A stretch of DNA of 64,000 nt from Sulfitobacter sp. (GTDB taxonomy: Bacteria; Pseudomonadota; Alphaproteobacteria; Rhodobacterales; Rhodobacteraceae): assembly GCA_017854855.1 (NCBI GenBank), contig JAFMGZ010000001.1:98385-162384 (forward strand), read 5' to 3'. Below the pieces are notes generated by a model. The model saw only the letters and a program-made list of their open reading frames with translations, did not search any database and was not told where the DNA came from. This document shows positions 26,130-36,631 of this stretch, piece after piece. The translations under genes were made by a program, and so were the position numbers. Position 1 is the stretch's first letter. Every line of letters begins with the position of its first letter.

Positions 26130-28385
26130 TCAGCGCCGCGTCCGCGAAACTTTGCGCTTGATCTTGTCCTTCTTCATCTTGGCCTTGGCCCCTTTCCGGC
26201 GGGGGCTGCGGCCCGCAGGTGATCTGCTGCCTTGGCTGATTTTCTGATCCTCAAGCTCCAGCAGCTCCAACAAGATACCACCGGTCACCGGCACCGCCTC
26301 TGACAGGCGCACCTTGACCCGGTGACCCAGGCTGATGACCATGCCGGTATCCGCGCCCATCAAGGTTTGCGTATCGGCGTCATGGTGGAAATATTCCCGC
26401 CCCAATGCGCGCATTGGCAGCAGACCGTCGGCACCGGTTTCATCCAGTTTCACAAAGACACCAAAACGGGCGATCCCGCTGATCCGCCCGGTAAATTCAT
26501 TGCCCACACGCTCTGACAGATAGGCAGCCAGATACCGGTCCGTGGTGTCCCGCTCAGCCATCATCGACCGGCGTTCGGTATCAGAGATATGCGCACCTGT
26601 CTGTTCAAGCGTCTCAAAGTCTTCGGGGCGCAGACCATCCTTGCCCCAACCATGGGCCGTGATCAGCGCGCGATGCACGATCAGATCCGCGTAGCGGCGA
26701 ATAGGAGAGGTGAAATGCGCATAAGACAATAGCGCCAGACCAAAGTGACCCAGATGCGCCGGTCCGTAATAGGCCTGCGTCATGGATCGCAAGGTCGACA
26801 GGTTGATGAGCTCGGCCTCATCGGTCCCCGCCGCGTCGTTCAGCAGTTTGTTCAGATGCGAGGTCTGCAAGACCTGCCCCTTTGCCAGCGTAAATCCTGC
26901 GGCCTGTGCGGTCTCGCGCAGGCTTTCCAGCTTGGCTGGGGTCGGCTCTTCGTGGATGCGGAACAGCAGCGGGATTTTCTTTTCCAACAGCGTTTCGGCA
27001 GCGGCCACATTGGCCAGCACCATGAATTCTTCGATCAGCCTATGGGCGTCCAGACGTTCCTTGAAGTTGATGGATTTGACCTTGCCATCCTCTGACAGTT
27101 CCACGCGCCGTTCCGGCAGATCCAGATCCAGCGGCTGTCGCACGGCCCGGGCCGCTTTCAACGCGGCATAGGCTGCATAAAGAGGCTTCAAAACAGGCTC
27201 TAACAAGGGGCCTGTGCGGTCATTGGGACTGCCATCAATGGCATCCTGGACCTCTTCGTAATACAGGGACGCAGGCGAACGCATCAGCCCGCGATGAAAG
27301 CTGTGGGACAGTTTCTTGCCCTTGGCATCCAGCACCATACGCACCGCGATACAGGCGCGCGGCACCCCTTCGTGCAGCGAACACAGATCGCCCGACAGAC
27401 GGTCCGGCAGCATCGGCACCACGCGGTCCGGGAAATAGGTTGAATTGCCCCGCTTGCGCGCCTCGCGGTCCAGCGCCGAACCCGGCGTGACATAGGCCGC
27501 CACATCCGCAATCGCGACCCAGACGACATGGCCGCCTTCGTTCTTGGGGTCTTCGTCGGCATGGGCATAGCAGGCATCATCATGATCGCGCGCATCCGAC
27601 GGGTCGATGGTGATCAATGGAAGGTCGCGCAGGTCCTCGCGACCCTTAAGGCCAATCGGCTTGGCCGTATCGGCCTCGGCGATCACATCATCGGGAAAAT
27701 CATCTGGGATCCCATGTTGGTGGATCGCAATCAGGGATACGGCCCGCGGTGCCGAAGGATCACCCAACCGGTCCACGATCCGCGCACGCGGCAGGCCCAT
27801 GCGCCCCTTTGGTCCGGCCTGTTCGGCCTCCACCAGCTCTCCGTCGCGGGCACCGTTGGTGTCCCCGTCTCCCACGGCCCATTCACGTTCAGCGCCCTTG
27901 TCGATCGGCACGATCCGGCCACCCTGCGCACCCTTGCGGAAAATCCCCAACACCTTTTTGGGGTTGGTCCCGATGCGCCGGATCAGGCGGCCTTCGTATT
28001 GATAATCGTCATTCTGGACCTGCGTCAGCCGCGCCAGAATGCGGTCCCCTTCACCCAATGCGGGATCAGAGGGTTTGGTGATGATCAGCACGGGCGGCTC
28101 ATTGCCCTCACCATGCCATTCCATCGGTTTTGCAAACAGATCGCCCTGCGCGTCTGGTCCTGTCACCACCAGCACGGATACCGGCGACAAACGGTCAGGG
28201 TCCTGATAGCTGCGCTTGCGCTTTTCCAGATGCCCTTCGGCTTCCAGTTCCTTGAGCATACGCTTGAGGTCGATGCGGGCCGCACCCTTGATGCCAAAGG
28301 CCTTGGCGATGTCGCGCTTGGCCGTCTGGGTCGGGTGCTGTTCGATCCATTCAAGGATCTCGGCTTTGGAGGGGATGTTGCTCAT
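26130..28385 (-). CDS. rnr: Ribonuclease R
   Basis: RNase R is a processive 3'-to-5' exoribonuclease able to unwind structured RNA. The 751-residue protein has an N-terminal winged helix (about 1-60), cold-shock/OB domains (about 60-230), and the RNB catalytic core. The core starts at LITIDPSDARDHDDACY, whose Asp residues bind Mg, and includes YYGPAHLGHFGLAL and HFTSPIRRYADL. An S1 domain follows (about 635-720), then a Lys/Arg-rich tail (about 722-751) ending KIKRKVSRTRR. It starts 21 bp after the DUF2064 gene and is the last gene of the dapE-GNAT-DUF2064-rnr string. Confidence 0.95.
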   Translation of the reverse strand: MSNIPSKAEILEWIEQHPTQTAKRDIAKAFGIKGAARIDLKRMLKELEAEGHLEKRKRSYQDPDRLSPVSVLVVTGPDAQGDLFAKPMEWHGEGNEPPVLIITKPSDPALGEGDRILARLTQVQNDDYQYEGRLIRRIGTNPKKVLGIFRKGAQGGRIVPIDKGAEREWAVGDGDTNGARDGELVEAEQAGPKGRMGLPRARIVDRLGDPSAPRAVSLIAIHQHGIPDDFPDDVIAEADTAKPIGLKGREDLRDLPLITIDPSDARDHDDACYAHADEDPKNEGGHVVWVAIADVAAYVTPGSALDREARKRGNSTYFPDRVVPMLPDRLSGDLCSLHEGVPRACIAVRMVLDAKGKKLSHSFHRGLMRSPASLYYEEVQDAIDGSPNDRTGPLLEPVLKPLYAAYAALKAARAVRQPLDLDLPERRVELSEDGKVKSINFKERLDAHRLIEEFMVLANVAAAETLLEKKIPLLFRIHEEPTPAKLESLRETAQAAGFTLAKGQVLQTSHLNKLLNDAAGTDEAELINLSTLRSMTQAYYGPAHLGHFGLALLSYAHFTSPIRRYADLIVHRALITAHGWGKDGLRPEDFETLEQTGAHISDTERRSMMAERDTTDRYLAAYLSERVGNEFTGRISGIARFGVFVKLDETGADGLLPMRALGREYFHHDADTQTLMGADTGMVISLGHRVKVRLSEAVPVTGGILLELLELEDQKISQGSRSPAGRSPRRKGAKAKMKKDKIKRKVSRTRR

Positions 28386-28406
28386 GATTAGGCACGTATC
28401 ACGCGC

Positions 28407-28991
28407 TTAGGCGCGCGTCATGATCAAATCGTCGGCTGTGTCCACGTCACGCAGGCAGGCGGCTTTGGCGATGCGGTAGCCCGGCAGGGTCGCCTTGGTA
28501 TCCGCCAGCGCATCCGCAGTGGACCAGCGGACCTTGCGAAACAGGCCGGGTGGCTGACGGCGGGGATGTTTCAGACCGATCAGCCAATAGCCCCCGTCAG
28601 GCGCGGGGCCAAAGACCGCGTCATGATCGCCCAGCGCCCCAAAGGCCTGCGCGATATGCTGCCGCCCGATGCCCGGAATATCCGCACCGATCACACAGGC
28701 AGGACCGGGGGCTGCGGCGCGCAGCATACGGGCCATGCGGTCACCCAGATCGCCCTGCCCCTGCGCCCAGCGCGGCAGATGCGCAGGCCAGACGCGGCTT
28801 TGCAGACCTTCGGCGTCGGGCGATACCGCCAGAACGGTCCGCCAGCGCGGGTCCGCGATACGGCGCAGCAGGGCGCGGGTCTGATGGCGAAACCACCATG
28901 CGGCAGCTGTCATGCCGATATCGCGGCCCAGCCGGGTCTTGACCCGTCCGGGGTGCGGTTCCTTGACCATGATGATCAAGGTACCCCTCAC
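28407..28991 (-). CDS. DUF2064 / TIGR04282 glycosyltransferase-like protein
   Basis: The 194-residue protein has the GT-A-like nucleotidyl/glycosyl transferase fold of DUF2064: LIIMVKEPHPGRVKTRLGRDIG at the N-terminus, VIGADIPGIG with the metal-binding Asp (about 108-117), and FGPAPDGGYWLIGLK (about 135-149). Family members occur in arsenosugar-type and other glycosylation clusters, but no such partner genes are seen here. The start is GTG, overlapping the upstream GNAT stop by 4 bp (GTGA), and rnr follows 21 bp later. The substrate is unknown. Confidence 0.75.
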   Translation of the reverse strand: MRGTLIIMVKEPHPGRVKTRLGRDIGMTAAAWWFRHQTRALLRRIADPRWRTVLAVSPDAEGLQSRVWPAHLPRWAQGQGDLGDRMARMLRAAAPGPACVIGADIPGIGRQHIAQAFGALGDHDAVFGPAPDGGYWLIGLKHPRRQPPGLFRKVRWSTADALADTKATLPGYRIAKAACLRDVDTADDLIMTRA

Positions 28992-29404
28992 AGGTCGCGC
29001 ACCATGTCACGGTGGTCTATTCCCGCGTCGTCATAGACGGGTCCAATGGCGGCAAAGCCCAAGGCCTCGTAGAAGCCCAGCGCATGGACCTGCGCGCCCA
29101 GCTTGGCCATGGTCGCCTTGCCCCTGCCGGCATCCAGGGCGCTGCGGATCAATGCGGCACCCAAACCGGTCCCGCGATGGGACTGCAGGACGCAAACCCT
29201 GCCGATCTTGGCCACGCCGTCGCGGATATGAATCCGCGCTGTCCCCACGGGGACATTTGATTCCATTGCCAAAAGATGCAGCGACTGGTCATCCAGATCG
29301 TCGATTTCATCGGCCTCGGACACGCCTTGTTCGTCGATAAAGACAACGCGCCGCAGGTGCAGGCAGGTGGCAATATCATCAGTCAGGGCAACTGTGACGC
29401 TCAT
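28988..29404 (-). CDS. GNAT-family N-acetyltransferase
   Basis: The 138-residue single-domain acetyltransferase has the acetyl-CoA pyrophosphate-binding loop at [20 protein letters not shown] (about 67-86; R/QxxGxG/A read as HRGTGLG), a beta-bulge VGTARI, and a C-terminal [13 protein letters not shown] typical of GNAT. The N-terminal [18 protein letters not shown] resembles the ElaA/YitI-like branch. The acceptor is unknown. It overlaps dapE by 4 bp upstream and the DUF2064 gene by 4 bp downstream, so all three are translated in a chain. Confidence 0.85.
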   Translation of the reverse strand: MSVTVALTDDIATCLHLRRVVFIDEQGVSEADEIDDLDDQSLHLLAMESNVPVGTARIHIRDGVAKIGRVCVLQSHRGTGLGAALIRSALDAGRGKATMAKLGAQVHALGFYEALGFAAIGPVYDDAGIDHRDMVRDL

Positions 29405-30546
29405 GCAAAGTAATCCCTCAGGATGCGCCCATAGATCGCCTTGAGCTGGTGGATATGTTCGACGCGCACATGTTCATCGACCTGGTGCATGGATTGACCG
29501 ACAAGGCCGAATTCGACCACGGGGCAATGGGATTTGATGAAACGCGCATCCGATGTGCCGCCCGTGGTGGACAGCACCGGCGTCACGCCTGTTTCCGCCT
29601 CGACCGCCGTGGCGACCAGCGTCGAAAGGTCACCGGGCGGCGTGATAAAGCTTTCGCCAGAAATCTTGATCCTGGTTTCCACCTCGATGCCGAATTCCGC
29701 GCGTATCCTGGCTGCTTCCTCTTCGATCCAGGCGGTCAGGCTGGCACCGGAATGGATGTCGTTAAAGCGGATGTTGACCGCAGAAGTGCAAGAGGCGGGG
29801 ATCACATTGGTGGCCGGGTTGCCGGTATCGACCGTGACAACCGCCAGGGTGGAGGGATCAAAATGGTCCGTACCCTGATCCAGTTCGTGGGACGCAAGCC
29901 GGTCCATCAACCGCACCATCGCAGGCAGCGGATTATTGGCGCGGTGCGGATAGGCGGAATGGCCCTGTTTGCCCGTCACCTTGAACCAGATCGTCATAGA
30001 GCCGCGCCGCCCGATCTTGATCATCTCGCCCATGGTTTCGGGGCAAGTGGGTTCGCCGACCAAACAGACATCCATCCGCTCGCCGTTTTTTTCCATATGC
30101 TCCAGCAGTGCAGTGGTCCCGTCGAGCGCGTCACCCTCCTCATCCCCGGTGATGGTGATGATGACCGAACCGTCAGGGGGCGTGTCACTGACAAAATCAA
30201 TGGCTGCGGCTGCAAAGGCAGCAACACCGGATTTCATGTCCGTGGTGCCGCGACCATACATGATGCCGTCTTTGATTTCGGCACCAAAAGGGGGCATCGA
30301 CCAATCATCGGGATTTCCGATGGGCACGACATCGGTGTGGCCGTTAAAGCCGAAAGACCGCGTATTGCCCTTGTTGCCCCAGCGCGCAAAGAGATTGCGA
30401 ATGCCGCCGCGATCCGCCCATGCGCAGTCAAAGCCTGCGGCACTCAATGCCTCTTCGAGGATCTCCAGCGCGCCCTCATTGGCGGGTGTGACAGAGGCGC
30501 ATTGGATCAGCTTGGCGGTCAGTTCAACGGGATCTACGGGGGGCAT
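29401..30546 (-). CDS. dapE: Succinyl-diaminopimelate desuccinylase
   Basis: DapE hydrolyses N-succinyl-LL-diaminopimelate to LL-DAP and succinate for lysine and peptidoglycan synthesis. The 381-residue M20 metallopeptidase-fold protein shows the zinc ligands and catalytic residues: His in [12 protein letters not shown], Asp in [12 protein letters not shown], Glu-Glu in ITGDEEGDA, Glu in LVGEPT, and a C-terminal His in [14 protein letters not shown]. The dimerisation lid is at about 180-290. AGGAG lies upstream of the ATG. The preceding pathway enzyme dapD is 2 kb away on the same strand. Confidence 0.95.
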   Translation of the reverse strand: MPPVDPVELTAKLIQCASVTPANEGALEILEEALSAAGFDCAWADRGGIRNLFARWGNKGNTRSFGFNGHTDVVPIGNPDDWSMPPFGAEIKDGIMYGRGTTDMKSGVAAFAAAAIDFVSDTPPDGSVIITITGDEEGDALDGTTALLEHMEKNGERMDVCLVGEPTCPETMGEMIKIGRRGSMTIWFKVTGKQGHSAYPHRANNPLPAMVRLMDRLASHELDQGTDHFDPSTLAVVTVDTGNPATNVIPASCTSAVNIRFNDIHSGASLTAWIEEEAARIRAEFGIEVETRIKISGESFITPPGDLSTLVATAVEAETGVTPVLSTTGGTSDARFIKSHCPVVEFGLVGQSMHQVDEHVRVEHIHQLKAIYGRILRDYFA

Positions 30547-30899
30547 GGCGGCTCCTTTTCAGGGAAAGATCGGATAACCCCCTCCTTTTGTGGCCAAAAA
30601 GGCGCGGTGCCAAGGGGCGTCCGTGAGGAAATGCTTAACACTGCAGCGTGATCCTGCTAAGATTATCGCAATAATAAGGCCCGAGGCAGGGCATCAGCAG
30701 TACCCGCAGAGCGAAAGAGCACCTGAAAACAGGGCCGACATCATCTGCACCGGATTCACAAATTGCATCGGTGCCACGCGCCCGGCGCAGTGCTGATGAT
30801 CGCCAATCGGGCCTCAGACATGAGGCAGGTCGATGATCGCAGCAGTACTTTTGCCAAGGAACGACTGGCGGGGCTTTTCGCACGGGAGGGCCGTGTGAC
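30547..30899. other. 353-bp gene-free gap between dapE and Hint gene
   Basis: This gap holds divergent upstream regions of dapE and the Hint-domain gene. A GGGAGGG Shine-Dalgarno for the latter lies at its right end. A 68-codon frame within it has no recognisable family, hydrophobic pattern or ribosome site, so it is not called. I see no tRNA, repeat copy or terminator. Confidence 0.5.
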
Positions 30900-31994
30900 A
30901 TGACCTGGCTTGCGCTTTGCGACCATGATGAACGCCGCCTTTCACTGCGCGGCCTTGGGCTGGATAAACAAGACCAGCCGGTTTTGGATGATCACCCCGC
31001 CACGATGCTGACACGCGGCAGCATCATGTTTGAAACCCGCCTGACCGCTGACCGGCGGCCGCAGGTGTTGTTTGCCTACAAGACCACCAGCCCGGTTCTG
31101 CGCAGCCTGACGTTTCAGGCCATACCGGGCGGTGGCATTGCCATGGTTCAGGTCCAGGGAGACGAAATCAGACATGCCGCCATCCAGAATGCGAGTGGCG
31201 GGCGCACCGATGTTGTCCGGATCACCTATTCGTGGGACAGCGACGCGCAATGGGCGCGCATGGCGCTGGAAAAGCAGGAGGAAACGGGCGTCACCTCGGT
31301 ATACCTAGAGAACCCCTGCCCGCTGTCGCTGCTCGACATCCGGGGGCTGATGCTGGGCCAAAGTGAGCAGACCTTTGCCTCTGACATGATATTCGCCGCC
31401 CTTTCCGATCAGATTGAGCCGCTGGGGCCAATGCCCACGCTTTTGCCCAGCGCGCCCCTGGCCACCCCTTGGGGCTACAAACCTGCAAAAACACTGATGC
31501 GCGGCGATACGGTGATCACAAGGGATGGATCGGTGGTGCCTGTGCTGCAATCTATCCGCCGCACCGTCCCCGCGCGCGGCAGCTTTCGTCCGATCCGGTT
31601 GCGCGCGCCCTATTTTGGCCTGCAGCAGGATATCATCGTAGCCCCTGACCAGCGGTTGCTGATTGACGGGCCAGAGGTTGAATATCTGTTCAATCAAGAG
31701 GCGGTTCTGGTCCCCGCACGGCATCTGGTCAACGGATTTGCAGCGCTGAAGGAACCCTGCGGCCAGCTGGTCAGCTATTGTCAGCTGCTGCTGCCGCGCC
31801 ATGAAACATTGCTGGCCGCCGGAACATCGGTCGAGAGCGTCTATATCGGGCGGATCAGGCGCAAGCCGCAAGAGCTGCATTGCAGCTTGCTGAACGCCTT
31901 TGACAGATCATTGTTGCCCGAACATCCCCGCCCTGCACATCACGTTCTGCGGTGGTATGACGCCATCCATCTGGCCCGCCGCCGCGCCGCCTGA
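30900..31994 (+). CDS. Hint-fold domain protein lacking the catalytic residues
   Basis: The 364-residue protein has an uncharacterised N-terminal part (about 1-175) and a C-terminal Hint_2-type module (about 180-330), a fold common in Rhodobacteraceae. The module reads LATPWGYKPAKTLMRGDTVITRDG, IRLRAPYFG and IIVAPDQRLLIDG. In self-processing members the module begins with Cys (CFTPGT...ATPRG); here that place is Thr180. The block-B His of SPxHR is Gln251 (APDQR). Self-cleavage therefore looks lost. A GGGAGGG lies 9 nt before the ATG. There is no clear signal peptide. The role is unknown; it may act as a binding or structural fold. Confidence 0.7.
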   Translation: MTWLALCDHDERRLSLRGLGLDKQDQPVLDDHPATMLTRGSIMFETRLTADRRPQVLFAYKTTSPVLRSLTFQAIPGGGIAMVQVQGDEIRHAAIQNASGGRTDVVRITYSWDSDAQWARMALEKQEETGVTSVYLENPCPLSLLDIRGLMLGQSEQTFASDMIFAALSDQIEPLGPMPTLLPSAPLATPWGYKPAKTLMRGDTVITRDGSVVPVLQSIRRTVPARGSFRPIRLRAPYFGLQQDIIVAPDQRLLIDGPEVEYLFNQEAVLVPARHLVNGFAALKEPCGQLVSYCQLLLPRHETLLAAGTSVESVYIGRIRRKPQELHCSLLNAFDRSLLPEHPRPAHHVLRWYDAIHLARRRAA

Positions 31995-32043
31995 TCCAGC
32001 GGCCCGCGAAACATCCGGCGACGGCAGCGTTCAGCCAGACGCC

Positions 32044-32382
32044 CTAGTCAAAGAACGGTGTCATCTGGGCGACGATGACAGAATTTTCCTCAAGCGCGCG
32101 CTGCATCAGTTCACGTTCTTCATCGTCAATCTCATGGCCTTCGGCCTCGCGTTCGGCGAGGGTGCCGTAGCCCGTCACATCCAGCGGATTGGTATCGGCC
32201 TGCTTGAGAATGGCGACAGTTTCGCGCACCGCTTCGGCCTCATCCACACCAGAGGCAAAACACATCAAGGCCGCGCCGGTCGCCTTGTCGGGCAGGCCGT
32301 CGCCTTCTTTTCGACCGATCTCGACCAGCAAGGTATAGACCTGCTGGCGCGAAGGTTTCTTGGGTTTCTTTGGCTCAGACAT
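32044..32382 (-). CDS. Conserved-looking acidic hypothetical protein
   Basis: The 112-residue product starts MSEPKKPKKPSRQQVYTLL. It is preferred over an ATG 15 codons upstream because the Lys-rich start and coding pattern begin here. It is soluble, mostly helical and strongly acidic in the C-terminal half (AEREAEGHEIDDEERELMQRALEE), with no cysteine pair, signal or membrane helix. I do not recognise a family. It follows dapD by 87 bp on the same strand and may be co-transcribed with it; the next gene is convergent. Confidence 0.6.
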   Translation of the reverse strand: MSEPKKPKKPSRQQVYTLLVEIGRKEGDGLPDKATGAALMCFASGVDEAEAVRETVAILKQADTNPLDVTGYGTLAEREAEGHEIDDEERELMQRALEENSVIVAQMTPFFD

Positions 32383-32469
32383 AACAAGGGCCGCCTTTTT
32401 GAACAAAGGCAGCCCTATCGCGTTCATGGGATGTTGAAAACCCTTTTGAGGGGGTTCACCGCCAAAGGA

Positions 32470-33297
32470 TCAATCCCGCAGCAATTCGTTGATGGACGTC
32501 TTGGAACGGGTCCGTTCATCCACGCGCTTTACGATCACCGCGCAATAGAGGTTCACACCGTTCTTGGACGGCATGGTACCTGCGACAACAACTGACCCCG
32601 ATGGCACTTCTCCGTACATGACTTCGCCGGTCTCGCGGTCCACAATCTTGGTGGATTGGCCGATAAAGACGCCCATGCCCAAAACCGATCCTTCGCGCAC
32701 GATGCAGCCTTCGACCACCTCTGAACGGGCACCGATGAAACAATTGTCCTCGATGATGGTGGGGCCAGCCTGCATCGGCTCCAATACGCCGCCAATGCCG
32801 ACACCGCCGGACAGATGCACGTTCTTGCCGATCTGGGCGCAAGAGCCCACAGTCGCCCAGGTGTCCACCATGGTGCCGGTGTCAACATAGGCGCCGATGT
32901 TGACAAAAGATGGCATCAGCACCACGCCGGGCGCGATATAGGCAGAGCGGCGCACAACGCAGTTGGGAACAGCGCGGAAACCGGCCTCTTTCCACTGTGC
33001 ATCACCCCAGCCTTTGAATTTGCTATCGACCTTGTCCCACCAGCCGGCACCTTGCGGCCCACCTTCCTGATGCTCCATATCCTTGATCCGGAAACCCAGC
33101 AGCACGGCCTTTTTGGCCCATTGGTTGACATGCCAGCTGCCGTCTTCCTGTTTCTCCGCAACGCGAAGCTTGCCTGAATCCAGCGCATTCAGCGTCTGTT
33201 CGATGGCATCGCGGGCTTCGCCGGTGGTGGCAGAAGTGATCTGGTCACGGGTATCCCATGCAGCTTCGATGGCGGTTTCAAGTTGGGCATTAGACAT
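32470..33297 (-). CDS. dapD: Tetrahydrodipicolinate N-succinyltransferase
   Basis: DapD transfers succinyl from succinyl-CoA to tetrahydrodipicolinate, the step before DapC and DapE in lysine/DAP synthesis. The 275-residue protein has an N-terminal helical domain (about 1-95) and a left-handed beta-helix built from hexapeptide repeats (about 105-245), for example [31 protein letters not shown] and [19 protein letters not shown]. Length matches the E. coli enzyme (274). The succinylase route is thus present with dapE. Confidence 0.96.
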   Translation of the reverse strand: MSNAQLETAIEAAWDTRDQITSATTGEARDAIEQTLNALDSGKLRVAEKQEDGSWHVNQWAKKAVLLGFRIKDMEHQEGGPQGAGWWDKVDSKFKGWGDAQWKEAGFRAVPNCVVRRSAYIAPGVVLMPSFVNIGAYVDTGTMVDTWATVGSCAQIGKNVHLSGGVGIGGVLEPMQAGPTIIEDNCFIGARSEVVEGCIVREGSVLGMGVFIGQSTKIVDRETGEVMYGEVPSGSVVVAGTMPSKNGVNLYCAVIVKRVDERTRSKTSINELLRD

Positions 33298-33478
33298 GGG
33301 ACAGCGCTCCTGATGCTTTTGGACGTTGCAGGCCTATACCCGTGCCAGCCTGTCAGCGCAATCTTTCCCCGCCGATTTGGGTCAGCGCCGGGGATCAACC
33401 ACAGGTTTCCTGCCCGCAGCCCGCTTGCATGTTCGCGTGATCCGCGTAACGGTGCCCAAAATAATCGCGGAGTTTTCC

Positions 33479-34324
33479 ATGAAAGACGACCAACGCCGCC
33501 ATCCGTTGCGTGACGCCCATACTGACATCACATCGGTCGAATCCGTCCCGGATACGGCGCAAACCCGCGCGCCCGCATACCGGTTGGCATTTACCGACAA
33601 TGAATTCATGTGCCGCGATGAACTGCGTCCTGTGCGGCTGCAGCTCGAATTGCTCAAACCCGAAATGATGCTGGATGCCGAAGGGATCGTTTCAACCATC
33701 GTGCTGTTTGGCGGATCACGGATTCCTGAACCTGCCAAAAAGGACACGGCCCGCACCAAGACATTGGCAGAGCTGTCACATTTCTATGATGAAACCCGCG
33801 AATTCGCACGGCTGATGACGCTGAAATCACGCGACAGCGGCGGCAAGGAAGATGTGATCGTCACCGGCGGCGGTCCGGGCGTCATGGAGGCGGGAAACCG
33901 CGGCGCGCTGGATGCGGGCGGCCATTCCATCGGTCTGAATATCGTCCTGCCGCACGAACAGGCCCCCAACGCTTATGTCACGCCTGAATTGTGCTTTAAC
34001 TTTCACTATTTTGCGATCCGCAAAATGCATTTTCTGATGCGCGCCAAGGCGATCTGCGTCTTTCCAGGCGGCTTTGGCACCATGGACGAGATGTTTGAAT
34101 CACTGACCCTGATCCAGACAGGCCGGATGCAGCGCGTGCCCTTCTTGCTGTTTGGCAAGGCCTTTTGGCAAAAGATCATCAACTGGGACGCACTGGCCGA
34201 TGCCGGTACCATCTCGGACGAGGACCTTGACCTCTTTCGCTTTGTCGAAACCGCCCAAGAAGCGATGGATCTGATCGACAACTGGGGCACCCCGACGACC
34301 CGGGATTCCATTCCCGGCAGATAG
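33479..34324 (+). CDS. LOG-family phosphoribohydrolase-like protein
   Basis: The 281-residue protein has the Rossmann-like fold of the LOG family, which releases cytokinin-like bases or other bases from nucleoside monophosphates. Key motifs are FGGSR (about 80-84), TGGGPGVMEAGNRGA (about 126-140) and PGGFGTMDE (about 196-204), the last two being the family phosphate/catalytic signatures. The N-terminal extension of about 75 residues suits the longer bacterial type. The start MKDDQRRHPLRD was chosen over an ATG 51 codons upstream in the dapD leader. It diverges from dapD. The true substrate is unknown; AMP nucleosidase-like activity is possible. Confidence 0.85.
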   Translation: MKDDQRRHPLRDAHTDITSVESVPDTAQTRAPAYRLAFTDNEFMCRDELRPVRLQLELLKPEMMLDAEGIVSTIVLFGGSRIPEPAKKDTARTKTLAELSHFYDETREFARLMTLKSRDSGGKEDVIVTGGGPGVMEAGNRGALDAGGHSIGLNIVLPHEQAPNAYVTPELCFNFHYFAIRKMHFLMRAKAICVFPGGFGTMDEMFESLTLIQTGRMQRVPFLLFGKAFWQKIINWDALADAGTISDEDLDLFRFVETAQEAMDLIDNWGTPTTRDSIPGR

Positions 34325-34347
34325 GGCACATGCGTAAAAGCGATGCC

Positions 34348-34560
34348 TCAGGCGTTGGGTTGCGCAGGGATGACAGCCACTTCGACATGATGCGGCAGGG
34401 TTTCAACCACCTGACCGTGATCGGTGTCCTTGATGGCATAGCCATAGCCCGCCAACCGGTGCTTCCACTCGCGTGCGGACAATGAAGATTGACGTTCGCG
34501 CAGAACAAGGTCGATGACCTTTTCGGCGATAAAGGGATCGTTATTGAATATGACTGACAT
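34348..34560 (-). CDS. Small hypothetical protein, 70 aa
   Basis: The product starts MSVIFNNDPFIAEKVIDLVLRERQ and is preceded by CAGGAGA at a good distance, which decides the start; an ATG 33 codons upstream was dropped. The protein appears soluble and helical in the first half, with a mixed C-terminal half containing HHVEVAVIP. No cysteine, signal or membrane segment. I do not recognise a family. It is monocistronic, convergent with the LOG gene. Confidence 0.55.
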   Translation of the reverse strand: MSVIFNNDPFIAEKVIDLVLRERQSSLSAREWKHRLAGYGYAIKDTDHGQVVETLPHHVEVAVIPAQPNA

Positions 34561-34706
34561 TTTCTGTCTCCTGATTGGGTTTCGTCTGGAAACAATCTGG
34601 AACCGGACCATGGCAGCAGTGGTGCCAGATTGCGGCAGAACAGAGGTCATTTCATGCACATGACATGACCCCAGCCACCGCTGATCAGGGGGTATCGGCG
34701 TTCATA

Positions 34707-35216
34707 TCAACAGTCTGCGCCACTGCCTCTTTTCACGGTCTGGGCAAAAAGTGAGATAAATGCGCCTTGCTCGACTGTGTCTGGAATGGCAACGCCGCGC
34801 GCCTTGCTGACCTCTGCCTGCGCCAATGGCGCGGCAAGGCCCAACGCCACAAGGCTACAGGCCGCAACCATGCCTGACCGCCCAATACCCGCCCTGCAAT
34901 GCACCGCAACATTTTGCCCGCCCTGCAACAGTTCCGTGACCTGCGCGATCAGCTTGGCAAAACCGCTTTGCTCTGGCAGGCCAAAATCGGCAATGGGATG
35001 CGATAAAAATACCATGTCACGCGCGGCACATAGCTCGGCTTCACGCCTCATGCCCAGCGCATCGGCCTCTGCCCCCGGCAGCATGGACAACAGATGTGTC
35101 ACGCCATTGGCCCTCAGATCATCCAGCACCTCGGCCAGATGATCGGCCGGGGGGCAGGGCATGATCCAAAGCCTGCCAGCAACGGGGCATGGCACCGGAT
35201 AGATCTGTGCAGGCAT
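34707..35216 (-). CDS. Dual-specificity/tyrosine phosphatase-like protein
   Basis: The 169-residue protein carries the Cys-based phosphatase loop VHCRAGIGRSG with His106, Cys107 and Arg113, and a candidate general acid Asp77 in IADFGLPEQ. The layout is that of small bacterial dual-specificity phosphatases. The start directly follows the rlmN stop (TGA then ATG), so it is probably expressed with rlmN by coupled translation. Physiological substrates, protein or inositol/nucleotide phosphates, cannot be told from sequence. Confidence 0.85.
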   Translation of the reverse strand: MPAQIYPVPCPVAGRLWIMPCPPADHLAEVLDDLRANGVTHLLSMLPGAEADALGMRREAELCAARDMVFLSHPIADFGLPEQSGFAKLIAQVTELLQGGQNVAVHCRAGIGRSGMVAACSLVALGLAAPLAQAEVSKARGVAIPDTVEQGAFISLFAQTVKRGSGADC

Positions 35217-36395
<1,179 letters not shown>

Positions 36396-36631
36396 GACAA
36401 CGACTCAATTCTATAGGGTTGTGCCCGCTATAATCCGCAAGCGCAGTTTTTGCAAAACCCGCGATACACCCCACGCCTGTTCACGCAGACACACAGCAGG
36501 TCAGCTTCATCTTGCCTTTAAACTCAATCCCCAGCAGCACCAGGCACAATCGTCGCAAAAGGCCGCCACCTGAAATCAAGCATTCAACACGGTAAGCGAC
36601 AGGCCCTGTATCAGCTACTCAGCAAAATGCC

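Noticed and set aside
30590..30796. 68-codon frame in the dapE-Hint gap
   Set aside because: No ribosome site, no family features, composition not gene-like.
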